Shown piece after piece: positions 14,226-26,700 of a DNA stretch of 64,000 nucleotides; within the stretch, counting starts at the first letter, position 1, and the number at the start of each line of letters is the position of its first letter. Source of the stretch: Peromyscus leucopus (taxonomy: Eukaryota; Chordata; Mammalia; Rodentia; Cricetidae); assembly GCF_004664715.2 (NCBI RefSeq), contig NC_051066.1, positions 77,413,147 through 77,477,146 on the forward strand, in the 5' to 3' direction. A program made the position numbers and the translations under genes. The notes beneath the pieces were generated by a model. That model worked only from the letters and a program-made list of their open reading frames with translations. It had not been told where the DNA came from and did not search any database.

Positions 14226-17200
14226 GGATGTTTTGTTCTTTGTAGCACTAATCTTAAAAAGTCTTATTAATAAAAACAAACCTGAAGCCAGGTATTGGGG
14301 AGAATGCTGGAAGATCAGAGAAGCAGAACAAGCCACAGCTACCTCACCTCACCAATTCCTTAGCTGATCCTGTTTCCTCAGACTGGAAGCCTCTGAGTTC
14401 TCATTCAAATGGGTCTCAGCTGAACTGCTTCTTGAAAGCCTGAAAGCTTAGCCAACCTAGTTCCTGTTTTTCACGCCTTATATACCTTTCTGCTTTCTGC
14501 CATTAAATCCTGGGATTAAAGGCAGGAGTCACCATGCCTGGCTATTTCCAGTGTGGCCTTTAACTCACAGAGATCCAGGTGGATTTCTGCTCCTGGAATG
14601 CTAGGATTAAAGGTGTGAGTGCCACCATTTTCTGGCTTCTATGTCTGTCTAGTGGCTGGTCTGTTCTCTGACCCCAGATAAATTTATTTGGGTGCACAAT
14701 ATTTTGGGGAACACAATATCACCATAGTTCCTGTTTTAAAAATTTAATTTTCATTGCATATATTCATTATACATGGTACTATGTTGCCTAAGGACAATTT
14801 TACACAATATGTATTGGACATTGAACATATTCTCTCCATCTTACCCCTCATTCTTTTTTTTTTTTTTTTTTTTTTTCCGAGACAGGGTTTCTCTATGCAG
14901 CTTTGCGCCTTTCCTGGAACTCACTCTGTAGCCCAGGTTAGCCTCGAACTCACGATCCTCCTGCCTCTGCCTTCCGAGTGCTGAGATTAAAGGTGTGCGC
15001 CACCACTGCCCGCCTTCCCACCCCTCATTCTTAGCCCCCACCTCCTGTTAGTCCCCTTTCGCTTCTACTTCCATGTCATGTACACACACATAATTTTTAC
15101 ATATTTATATAAAATGTAGGGACACCATTTTAGAGAAAGCATATGATATTTGTCTTTCCAAGGCTGGCTTAATTTGCTTAATATGATCATCTCCAGTTGT
15201 ATCCATTTTCTTACAAATGACAACTTTGTTCTTCTTTACGGCTGAGAAATTCCATGTGTACATAGGACATGTTTCTTTATCCATTGCCACATTGTTGAAC
15301 ACTTATGTTGGTTCCATAATTTAGATACTGTGAATGATGCTGCAATAAATATCAATGTACATGTGTCTCTGTTATGCTGTGTTGGCTTGGAGTCCTTCAG
15401 GTGAGTACCCAGGAGTGATAGAGCAGAGTCATGCCTTTCTAGCTTTAGTTTTTTTGAGAAAATCTGATAGTAACTGGACTTATTTCTGTTCTAGCAATCT
15501 ATAAGGGTTCCCTTTTGTCCACATCCTTGCCAATATTTGTTGTGATTCATTTCTTAGTGACTGCCTTTCTAACTGGGGTGTGATGGAATACTAATGTAGT
15601 TTTAATTTTTATTTCTCTGATGGCCATTAAGCTTGAACATCTTTTTCATGTGTCTATTGGCTATTTGTGATTTATCTTCTCCAAACTGTCTGTCCATTAC
15701 CCCATTTATTTATTGGGTGGTTTGATTTCTTACTGTTTAGTTTTTGAGTTCTTTGCATGTTCTAGATATTAATCCTATCTCAGACATATAGCTGGTGAAG
15801 ATTTTTCTACCATTTTTGTAGACTTTCCCCTCACTTGATTAACTATTTTCTTTGCTGTGCAGAAACTTTAATTTCACAAGGTCCTGTTGGTCAATTGCTG
15901 TCATTATTTCCGGAGTGACTTAGCTTTATTCAGAAAGTCTTTTGCTTATTCCTTATCTTGAATCATTTCCTTACTTCCCTTAACAGATCCCGAGTTTCAG
16001 GTCTTATATTAAGACCTTAGATCCATTTGGAGTTGCTTTTATACAGGATGAAAGCTGGGTATCCAGGTTCATCTTAGAACAGTATTTATTTAGCTTGACC
16101 CTCAGGATGGTCCTTGCTCACCCACACATCTGAGCAGCAAGAGGACCTCGGGCCTTGTGGATGTTACCCTGGTGGCTAATGTCACAGTGATCCCAACAAT
16201 GCAACCACTGAAGGATATTGGGGATCTAAGAAGGTTAGGAAAGCAACCCAGATGAGAGGATTTATGGGGAGAGATTATGGCCCCCTAATACGTTTATCTT
16301 CTTACTTATGTTTTGGGCAGAGACAGAGGAGAAGAGGTACTGGCTGTGAGCCATGCCCCCCAAATGTTTGAGGGCTAGGAAATATGAGATGATTTGTGAA
16401 GGATATATCCAGAAGTGATTAAAAGAAAATTTGAGAGGGGAAAGATTAGAGGAAGAAGGAAGGGTGGGTTAGGGATTGGGGACAGAGATGAGGAGCAGAG
16501 ATCACTCATTGAAACTGGATCATCTTGCCACAGCTTTCTGGGTCCTGACTTTTTTTTCTTCCTTCCTTTCATTTTTTTTTTTTTTTTAGATGGGGTTTCT
16601 CTGTATAGCTTTGGAGCCTGTCCTGTACTGGAACTCACTCTGTAGCCCAGGCTGGCCTAGAACTCACAGAGATCCACCTGCCTCTGTTTCCTGAGTGCTG
16701 GGATTAAAGGTGTGCGCCACCACTGCCTGGCGAGTCCTGACTTTTCTAGGGAAAGAACAATTCACGGTTAGGTCTACGGTGAGGAGGGTATCATGTAGTG
16801 GTTAGTAGCCAGAAACTGGAGCTGACAAATTTGCAAATCACAGGTTCTTTTTTATGAGTAGAGACAACAGTGGCCCTTGGTCCCTAGAGAATATGTTTAT
16901 TTATTTATTCTTGTAAGAGTTAAATCAAGTGCTGCCTATAAGTTCCTTAGTCTGAGAAATAATAACTACTCAATAAACAGTTAATGTGTGTGCTGGTTAG
17001 TTTCTACTGTCAACTGGACACAACCTAGAATCACCCAGGAGCAAAGTCTTAACAAGAAATTATCTAGTTTGGCTGATAGGTACATCTGCAGGGAACTGTG
17101 AAGTTGTGTAGGAAAACCCAGCCCACCGTGGGTGCACCATTCCCCAGGCAGTGGGTCCTGAACAGTATACAAAGGAGGAAGCTAGCAAGCAAGCAAGCAA

Positions 17201-20200
17201 GCGTGTATGCATGCACCACTTTTCTCTGCTTTTGTCTGTGGACGTGAATAGCTGTTCCTAGCTCCCACCACTGTGACTTTCCTGATATGACGGACTGTAA
17301 CCTGGGACTGTAAGCCAAATAAACCATTCTCCCTTAAGTTGCTTTTTGACATAGTAATAGAAATAAAATCAGAACAATGCTATTCTTATTACTAACCCAG
17401 AGCAATGAACTTAGATTTATTTATTTATTGCTTATTTGTTTGTGAGCACACACGTGTGTCTGTGTGTACATATGTGTGTTTGACATGGGCAGAAATTAAT
17501 ATAAAAGAGGTACATTGCAAAAGAAAAATCCTGAGAGGGAAAAAAAAAAAAAGAGGAAGTAGTCATGCCAGCATAAGTGTTCCTTGGTAAATAGAACTTC
17601 ATGTTTCCTGTCTGATAAGTTTCTTGACACCAGGTCGTTAACATTTGGACTGCTACAGACAGCTGTCGATGCCTCACCAGCTGGAACTCAGTGTCTGGGG
17701 AGGAGGAGAATGCTCGAAGACCCCTTCTTCTCAAACAGTAAAAAATAACTAGGTTAGCAAGAATGCAGTCAGGATTGCGGCAGTTATCTGTGACTATAGA
17801 ACCTGAAAGACTTGGCTCTCCAGAGGTAGGGTTTCTTTCCCAGATGGACAAGGACCTAGGATGCTGTGTCCCTAGAGTTGGTTGCTGAAGCAGGCGGAAG
17901 ACAAGGTTCAGACTTGTCCAGACTGTGCCTGTCCGAGGAAGAACAGAAGCCGGGCCTTGGTGATCCTATGAGCCAGCCTGTTGGAGCAGAAGCTGAAATA
18001 GAAGACAATCTCCTCCTAGTATTTTCTGAAAGGAAGTTTTGTGAATTGACCTGGGTAAGGCTGGACAGCAGATCTCTACAGGGGGTGTCATTACAGGATC
18101 ATAAACCCAGTCTCAGGGCCTCATAGCCTCAGAATCCCCCAGGGTCTTCGTCGTGCTGTCTGGAAAGCGGTGGAAGTGGGAAGGAGAAGGACTGGAAGAA
18201 CAGAAGAGTGTATGGGGCTCCTGGTGCTTGGGTTTCAAAGCCACCCCGCTTCTGGTGGGGCTCTGCTGTAGAATGTCTCAGTTCCAGTTAGCATGTCCCA
18301 GTTACTAACTCCTGATCTGACTGACTCAAACTGACCAAGCTTATCCCATGTGCCTGCTGGAGGAGAGTGCATTCCTCATCAAAGAAGTGACGTGCTGTGA
18401 AAGAAAGAAAGACAGAAAGAAAGAACTGCAGTAAAGAGAGCAATTAGCAAAGTAAGTTTTTAGATGATCAAATAGTGGAACTTTCAGACTAGAGCTTTGA
18501 ATAACTTTAAAATAATTATATTAAAGGATTTATAGGAAAATATGTCTCTTATGGACTAACATATGAGAAATGTCAGGTGAAATTTAGAAAAACACAAGAA
18601 CAAAGTGAGCATCCAAGAATTATCAATACAGTAGTTGAAATAAAGAACAACAAAAGCACCAGTTGAAGGGAACCAAGGAGGAGGAAGAAGCAGAGAATTA
18701 GAGGTAGGCCAACAAAAGTCAGACCAACGACACCCGGAGACAAGACACACCAAGTCCCCAATGTCATCTTTTTATTAGTGTATTTTAATTGTATAAAACA
18801 CTGGTTTGTATTGTGATATTTTTACACATGTAAGAAATGGATTGGGGGAGGGGCTGGGTGGAGCAAAGGAGAGATATGGGGACTGAAAACAATCAATGCA
18901 TTTTCCTTTTCCACCTTCCTCCAGGTCCTATCTTTCCGGCCGGATTGGCAAGTTGACTTAATGTGCATTTTTTGTGTGAAAAGATCCAGGCAGTGTGGGG
19001 AGAAAATATCTCCTGCCTCATAATGCTACATATTTTTGATGCTGAACAGTCATTTTAATGGAAGGCATAACACATGCAGTCTATGGAGAAGGGGCTTTGA
19101 AATGCTTTGATTGGGCAGGGAGCTGTTGAACTATTGGGTATGGTCACCCATTTGATTAACAGTTCACTGGGCACCAGCTTGATACTTACAAATGACATTG
19201 TGAACAAGACAATGTCCCAGCTCTCGCACAACTGTACTATTAAGTACAAAAGAAAATTCAATCAGCAGTTTTCATAAAGGGCCAGGCTGAGTGGAGTTTT
19301 AGGCCAAATCACAGCTTGAAAAGTCACTCCAGGACCCCTAGAGTTCCTGATGAGGACAAGAGTACCTATCAAAGCAAAGCCTTTGCTTGGCACTTACTGC
19401 TAACTGGGCATTGTTCTAATACCTTCATGCACAGCCTCATTTGGCCTTTCCTGTGGCCTCATCAGAGCTGTTTGATGGAGAAAGACACTAATGCACCCAG
19501 GTCAGGGAAGGGATGGAGGAGAGGGGGTGCTGTCACATAGCTGTGAGCACCTGGGCCCCATCTTCTCCACTGAACCACCCCAGAGGACTGGGGCAGCAGA
19601 GGTCGGGGTTCTGGGGGTCTGTCTGAGGACCTGAATGGTGATGGTAAGATGACTGGAGTCACACACAAGGCTTCCTTTCTGACCCTGGCCTAGTGCACTG
19701 GCAGGCTAACATGTCACCATGAGGGCCTCAGCTCTGCCAGCTGTGTGTCTGCTGGGTATTAACCATGATCACCATGTGACTCTCATGAGATCTAGAGTAC
19801 AAAGCGGAACCTGAGTTCTCTCTGGAAATCTTATGCTAAGATAGTGTCTCTGATCCAGACAGGACTTAATAGAAAGAATAAAGACATTTACAGAGTGTTT
19901 TTAGGAATCACTGTGTTGAAAACCAGGGCTACAGTTAGAGCTCAGCTGGTAGAGTACCAGCCCAGTACAAGTGGACCTAGTTTTGATCCCCAGCAACACA
20001 TAAAATAGGCATTGAGATGTACCTGTGGAACGCTCTCACTTGGCAGGTGGAAAGAGAAGGATCAAAAGTTCAAGGTCATCCTCAACCTCAGCTAACAAAT
20101 TCAACACTAGCATGGATGATGTGAGACCCTGTCTCCAAAAAAAAAAAAAAAAAAAAAAAATCACATTTAATCAAACACGGAAATAAGAAAAGCTACAATG

Positions 20201-20677
20201 GCGGTACTATTATCATTCTCACCTCCAAATGAGAAGCACTGGCTCAGACAACAGGGAACTCTTCTAGGGTTCAAACCCAAGCTGTTTTCATGGACTGAGT
20301 CTCACCTCTTGCCTTATCTTTGAAAGAGAAGAGACAGCACCAATATCTCACTGTCTGGACCTTTTCTCCAAGTCCCTATGAGGGAAGAGTAAAGGAAAAC
20401 AACAACAAAAAGCTGCTTCTCAGAGGTGTGCTGTGTCTCTCTCGCCCCTCACTCCCCACACCTAGTGCTGGAGATGATGAGACTTTGGTGAATGTTGGAG
20501 GTGTTCCTTTCTGTGGGGAACCTTCCTGTTCTCTTACTAGTTTGGAAATTAAGGAAGACATCTTTTCGATTCTGTAAAACAGAAGCAGATCTGTCCACCT
20601 ATCCCATCCATGTTGAGCTGTAACTGTGGGCAAGAAGAGGGGTGAATCCAGCGTTTGGAAGCCTTGGGATGATCTGG

Positions 20678-20736
<59 letters not shown>

Positions 20737-23700
20737 TGTGCAGTAAGACATCATTAGGGAACCCACTCATGTCTCCGGGGCCCTGAGCCTGTTCTGGCCT
20801 TCTAACTGAGGACCACCTGCCTGGTTGGCCTGTGGCACTTCCTTGGCAGGAACTCTGGCTGGATTCACTGTTCTGTCCTGGACAGAGAGGTGTGTTAGTT
20901 TGTCTCTGCACCCAGATCAGAAGAGGGAAGGGAGCTGAGGGTGCCCCGAATGTGGGAGGGAGTGGGGTCCCTTCTCTTCCTTTCTGCTCAGTGCCCCCTC
21001 TCCAAGCACATTTCCAGAAAGCGGCCTCTTTGTCTTTGGTTGGCTGGAAGTTGTTCCTCCTCTTGGAGCCAAAGATTCCCTCCCCTTCAGAGTGAGAGGG
21101 AACCACACCAGGAAGAGCTCAGGCCCTGCATATGCTTTGCAGTTCTGGCTACCTCTGGAGGACAGCTCTAAGGCAGGCAGGCATAAAGGGACCAGCCTTC
21201 CCTGGGTGGGGCTGGGGGCGCCAAGCCCTCCAGAGGCTGCATGAAACCCTGGAGCTGTCCTAGCTTCACCAAAAGAGACCGGAATGAGGAGGGGCCCACA
21301 GACAGGCTGTCTGATTTCAGCTTCCACCAGGAGGAAGAAACCGGAAGTAGGCTGGCAGCCTTCACGCTGCTTCTAACTTGGGGCTCCCAGCAGGAGATTT
21401 GTAGGGGGAGCTGGGATTTAACACCTTGCAGGCTGGGAAGCTGCCAGGCTCTGGAGGGCTGAGGCTGTGCGGGAAGGCTTCTTTTTCTGTCTCTCACACC
21501 CAGTGTAGCACGGAGCACTTCCTCAGCCTTGCAGCAGATGGGCAGATGTGGGTGAGAAAAAGAGTGAGGTGTGCGGGAAGAAAGATTGTGTGCTTCCGGT
21601 GGGGGGCACTTCACTAAGGGCTGCGTGCTGAAAGAGGAGGCAAGTTCTTGCTGCTTCCTAATGCAGAGAGAGAGAGGGTTAGATCAGAACGTCGCTAAGG
21701 CAGTACGATGTATCATCCAAGACCCACTACCTGAATTCGGCAGATCCACACATTCAAATCCCTGCTCCCCCCCCCCCCCCGCCCAGTAGCAACAGCTGAT
21801 TTTCACTGATTTTTGTGTTACCACCTCCACACACAATCTGTCTGAAGCCTCACAAACCATAAGACCTAAGTGCTGCTTTACTCACATCTGACCGAGGTTG
21901 ACTGAGGTTTGGAGAGGTGAAGTAACTTGCTTAAGGCTGCACAGCTAGTGAGCTTGAAGCTGAGCCTCAGAGGACAGTTAGACTTTGAAATTTCTGTCCT
22001 AACGTAATGACGCTCAGAGACTTGCAGGGTCTTCTGTTGGCCATCTGAGCCTGGGAGCATCACGTTCTTATTCTCAGTGTTCAGCATCCAGGCAATGGGA
22101 AGATGAATGTTCTTTCCCCCAGATTTAAGATGAGGGTTATCCTTCTTTCCCTCCTTCCTTCATTTGACATACATTCCAGGTACTATTCTAACTGTACAAG
22201 CTAGCTAAGGTCCCAACTCTACCAAAGTAGGTAAGGAAGTAAAGTCAAATGATTTCAACTTGTGTGTGTGTGTGTGTGTGTGTGTTATAAAGAAGACAAA
22301 ACATGATAAAGTTAGACTGTAGAGTGGGGGCAGACATTTCCACGGATGCTTGAGGAAGGGTCTTTGAATAAGTGGCCCCTGAGGTTAGTTATCTGAGACA
22401 GGAAGAGGATGAACTTCCTAGGTTGAAGGAGGAGCCAGTTGAAGGCTTAGTGTTAGGAAGGCTGCTGTTGCTGGAGCAGAGTGGGCAGGCAGAAGGGGAT
22501 TAAGAGGTGCTGTCACATGGCCAACAAGGCAATGCTGTGAATGTCACTGTGTTGTGTGACTTTCCCTGGGGAGATGTGAAGGAATGTCTGTCCACTCTAG
22601 ATAGGACACTGATGTCTAGCTTGGTGAATCACTGAGTTTACCTGGGTTATTTACAGGAGGAGTTCATGTGTAGAGCTACTGATAAGAGCATGGATCTCTC
22701 AAAGACAGCTACCTCACAATAAACAAACAAACAGACAAATAAATTTCCTTTAGGCAACCATGCACTGCACACGTGACAGACTGCTTAGCCTACCAGAGTC
22801 TCCTCTCCCCAGCAATTGTTACTACTTTTAAATCATTGGGGAGGGGCCTTGTGAACCTTGTAAGTTTCTGGAGCATCCTTAGCCTTGTAGGTTTCATTAA
22901 CTTCTTGCATCTTACAAGCTTCCTTGACTTCATTAGTCTTACCAGCCTCCCCTTCTTTCTGGAAGAAATGTTTCAATGCAGAGGAAATAACTACACAACA
23001 CATGGGAAGGTGCTCCCATGGGGTGAACTTCGGCGAGCTTAAATAGAGAGTGATACTATCTGATTTATTTATTCATTTGAGATAATAAGGACAGGCCTGG
23101 GGTCCCTGTGGAGAATAGAATGCTGGGTGTTAAGGACATATGCAGGACAGCTTGGAGGAGGCTGGACTATCGCAGGGGTCCACAGTGGACAGCAGCAGAT
23201 GACATTCTCATGGTGGAGCAGGGCAGCAACCACACATCTCAGGGAAGAGACGGACTAGACATCTTAGGCAGTCACAACAGCCTTGGGTCTCACCCTCTTT
23301 CCCTAAGACCATATCCACGCTTCTACTGTCATTTTGCCATGGACGAACACCCACTGATACTATTTTTCTTATTAGCTTTGAGATTAGCTTTTCTGAGGGC
23401 TGGCTCTGGAATGGGACTACTGTATATCTAGAGTTTATGATACCTCAATTTCTGCATAGAACCAGAGTAGATCAGTTTCCCTCATGATGGTCTAGATGGT
23501 CAATGTTTTCATTTGCTGAGATCCAACTGTCTCTCTGTGACTTCTCAGCTCTGCTACTATTGGGCTGAAGAGCCAAAGTCAGTATCCCAGTGGATGGGCT
23601 CTGCTGTGAACAAGAAAACTTGCTTGTTATTGTTGTTTAATAATGTCTTGCTCTGTAACCTGGGCTATCCTTAAACTTACAATCTTCCGGCCTCAGCCTC

Positions 23701-26700
23701 CTTGGGTATTGGGATTATAAGTGCATCGTCACACTCAGCCCAGTGAAACTTCATTTACAGCAACAGAGAATAGATTCCGTTTGGCTCTTTGGGTCACAAT
23801 TTGCCAAGGTCAGGTAAAGAAAACCATTTATTTATATTACTCAAGTGAATTTTTTTTTTCAAATAAATCACCTGAAAATGTTTACTAGAAACCCTTTTAC
23901 AAAAATAGGGTGTACATTGCCATGGATAAACGTACAATTCAAAGAACGTCTCTGTTAGGGACTTCCAAGTCTCAGAGTTGTCTTTGGAAACAGTTTATGG
24001 GACCAGCGAAGCAGGGGCTGGAATGCTTCTGGCTCTTCAGCCAGGAACTTGTCCTTTATCCACGGTTTGCGTTTTTAGTGGACAGACCTAATGAAAGCTT
24101 GAACAGGAAGACACGGGGGTAAGAGGAAAAGCGATAACCATTAATCTAGCTCACCTCATGGTGATCATTTGTCTTTTCTAGCATCGTTGTGGGTTAAGGA
24201 AGCATTTATCAGTTGGTCACAGAACAAATCTCACAACTGGTCACAGAACAGATGAACACATCCGTTGTCTAAGCGGGTGGGAAGGAGGGAGAAGAAGTGA
24301 TGCTGGAGAGGCCCAGCCTTCTGCAGGAAGTAGCAGGAGAGGAAATGAGGTCACAGAGAGGCAGATGACGGATGCTGTGGACTTTACATCAGGCACTAGT
24401 CTCTCGGGAACAAGACTGGAAAACTGAGATGGTCCCACTCTGTCCCACATGACTGGGCAGAATAAAGGAACTAAGTTATGCAAATTCCCTAGATTGAGAA
24501 TTATTTACACACTTCTTCCTTTTCCGCTTTATTTGGTTCTTGGGGATGTGACTGAAGCAAAAGGCCCTGTGGAATTTCTCCCGTATCTCTTCTCTTGACC
24601 CTGTTGTCTGTGTCTCCATCTTTTCTTCTCTTCTCAGGGTGTGGCCAGGTTCTTCGAGCCTCAAAGGGTCAGATTCTGCTGGAGAGCTACCCCTTAAATG
24701 CGCACTGTGAGTGGACCATTCACGCCAGACCTGGGTTTATCATCCAGCTGAGGTAGGAGTAAGAACCTATAAGGAAACTGTGATGGGATGGAGGGTCCTG
24801 TGTCTGGGTGACCAGGGATGAAACATTGACACCGTTCTTCCCTCCAGAATAGTCTCACCTCCTGAAGCATGGCTCCTCTTCCTTTCCAGCAGGATGGAAT
24901 GATTCCATCACTTACAGGATTTCCGGGACTATTGTTCTTCTCTAACTAGTGGTGAGGGGGAGGTGATTAAAACCCCTGGTTCTTTGGGTTACAAGTTTTC
25001 AGTAAGTATTTTCTGAGTGAACCAGTTCATGCCAATGTTGCCATGTGCTATCTGGCTCCTTAAATGGCTTCCTGCCCTTCAAAAGGGGTAACATGTCACC
25101 AAAACTGACAGCGAAAAGCAAACTAGACCCCTTCCTAAATCCTCCTGTGCCAAACCAGACTTGATTTCTGGTGCCCCCACAACCCAAGGACCTGGGCTTG
25201 GGAACAAGACTCAATGGTTGGCTTTTCTGATCCAGGGAGCCAGTGAAGGGCCATCGTCTTCCTGCTTAATAGACTCTGGGCTGGGTCTGTGGTGTTAAAT
25301 ATTGCAAGTTAATATTTCAGCAGTTCAGGGACCAAGACAAATGGGTATTTCAGAGCCTCTGAGAGTGTCTCCAAGACGCAGGGCACAAAAATAAATCTCT
25401 CCTAAAATAAAATGGAAGAAGCACGTCAGCTATTCAAGAGTCCCAGAGAAGCACAGAGACACGGGATTTCATTGCACTTATTGAAACACGGGCTTCCTGG
25501 CCAGGGACAGCTAAAATGGTGGGAACGTTTGGAGGCGCATGTAGAATGCTTTGCCCAAAGCTCGATGGTCATCCCCAGTGCTCCTTTGCAGCACTAACCA
25601 CATCCATGCTGTCATGCAAATCTGTCTTCCTGCCTGTAAAATAATCTCAAAGTCGTCCACATCCTCCCTTTTTACCCACTGTCACAATGTTAGTGCAAGG
25701 ATCCCCCATCCTCCCCGAGAGAGGTCCTGGATCTGGCCGCATCTCTCTGCTTCCACTGTGACCGATGCTACCATTTCCTCCCTTTAGACTGATCTTTGTG
25801 CAGTGGAAATTCAACCATCAGCCCATTGTTGAAGCCTGCCAATGGCTGCCCACTGGACTTAAAATGAAATCTGAACTCCCCAGAATGCAGGGTGAAACTC
25901 TGGCTCTCCTTGTTGGCCTTAGCTCTCTCATGTCCTCCCTCCCTCACGGCCTAGCTCTCACTGACCACCCTCCCTCACAGCCTAGCTCTCACTGACCCTC
26001 CCTTTATTCACGGCCTTGCAGTAACCGTGACTTTCTTTCAGGTCCTCATACATGCCACACTCATTATAGTCACTAGGATTTCTGCACTTATACATTCTTC
26101 TCCCTAGACCACTCTTACCCATGACCTTCCCAAATCTGACTCCATTGCATTACTTAAATCTTGGCTCAGATGTCAGGCTTTTGGAGATGTCTCAGTAATA
26201 TTGACAGCAGTCTTTTTTCCTCCATCTTTCCCCGCTACTCTTATATGGCTTATTCTGCACCTGTCCCGAGTCCCATTCTTTATTATCTGTTTTCTATATT
26301 AGTTTATCTCCATGAAGTCATCTGATCTTGAGTTCACCCGCAGGGTCTCAGGACAGACCCTGGGCCCACCTGCTCCTTCTGCCACTCTTCCCCCACACAG
26401 GTTTGGCATGCTGAGCCTGGAGTTTGACTACATGTGCCAGTATGACTACGTTGAGGTTCGCGATGGGGATAACAGTGACAGCCCCATCATCAAGCGTTTC
26501 TGTGGCAACGAGCGGCCAGCTCCCATCAGGAGCACCGGTTCTTCCCTCCATGTCCTTTTCCGCTCCGATGGCTCCAAGAACTTCGATGGATTCCATGCTG
26601 TCTTTGAGGAGATCACAGGTAAAAAGCACAGGGACGAATGTTGCAGCGGAGGACTTGCTCCGTAAAAGCACCTTTCTAGGTCTCCTTGTTCATCTTTATT

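Larger units (their letters stand above)
8369..24637 (+). other. PAMR1: PAMR1 intron 3
   Basis: This is a 16.3-kb GT-AG intron rich in repeats: MIRs, B4s, B1s, an L1 fragment, a hAT MITE, an LTR-like element, an 88-bp tandem duplication and several (CA)n arrays. The stretch 20750-21620 is relatively G+C-rich and nearly free of interspersed repeats; I see no splice-flanked open frame in it. The stretches 8370-9440, 11900-13730, 17400-19350 and 22290-23640 hold nothing I recognise apart from short simple tracts. Confidence 0.85.

Noticed and set aside
20549..21106. 185-codon open frame on the - strand
   Set aside because: It ends in a Val-Cys run from the CA array and has no domain, splice context or plausible start. 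Overlapping open frames on both strands suggest a G+C effect only.
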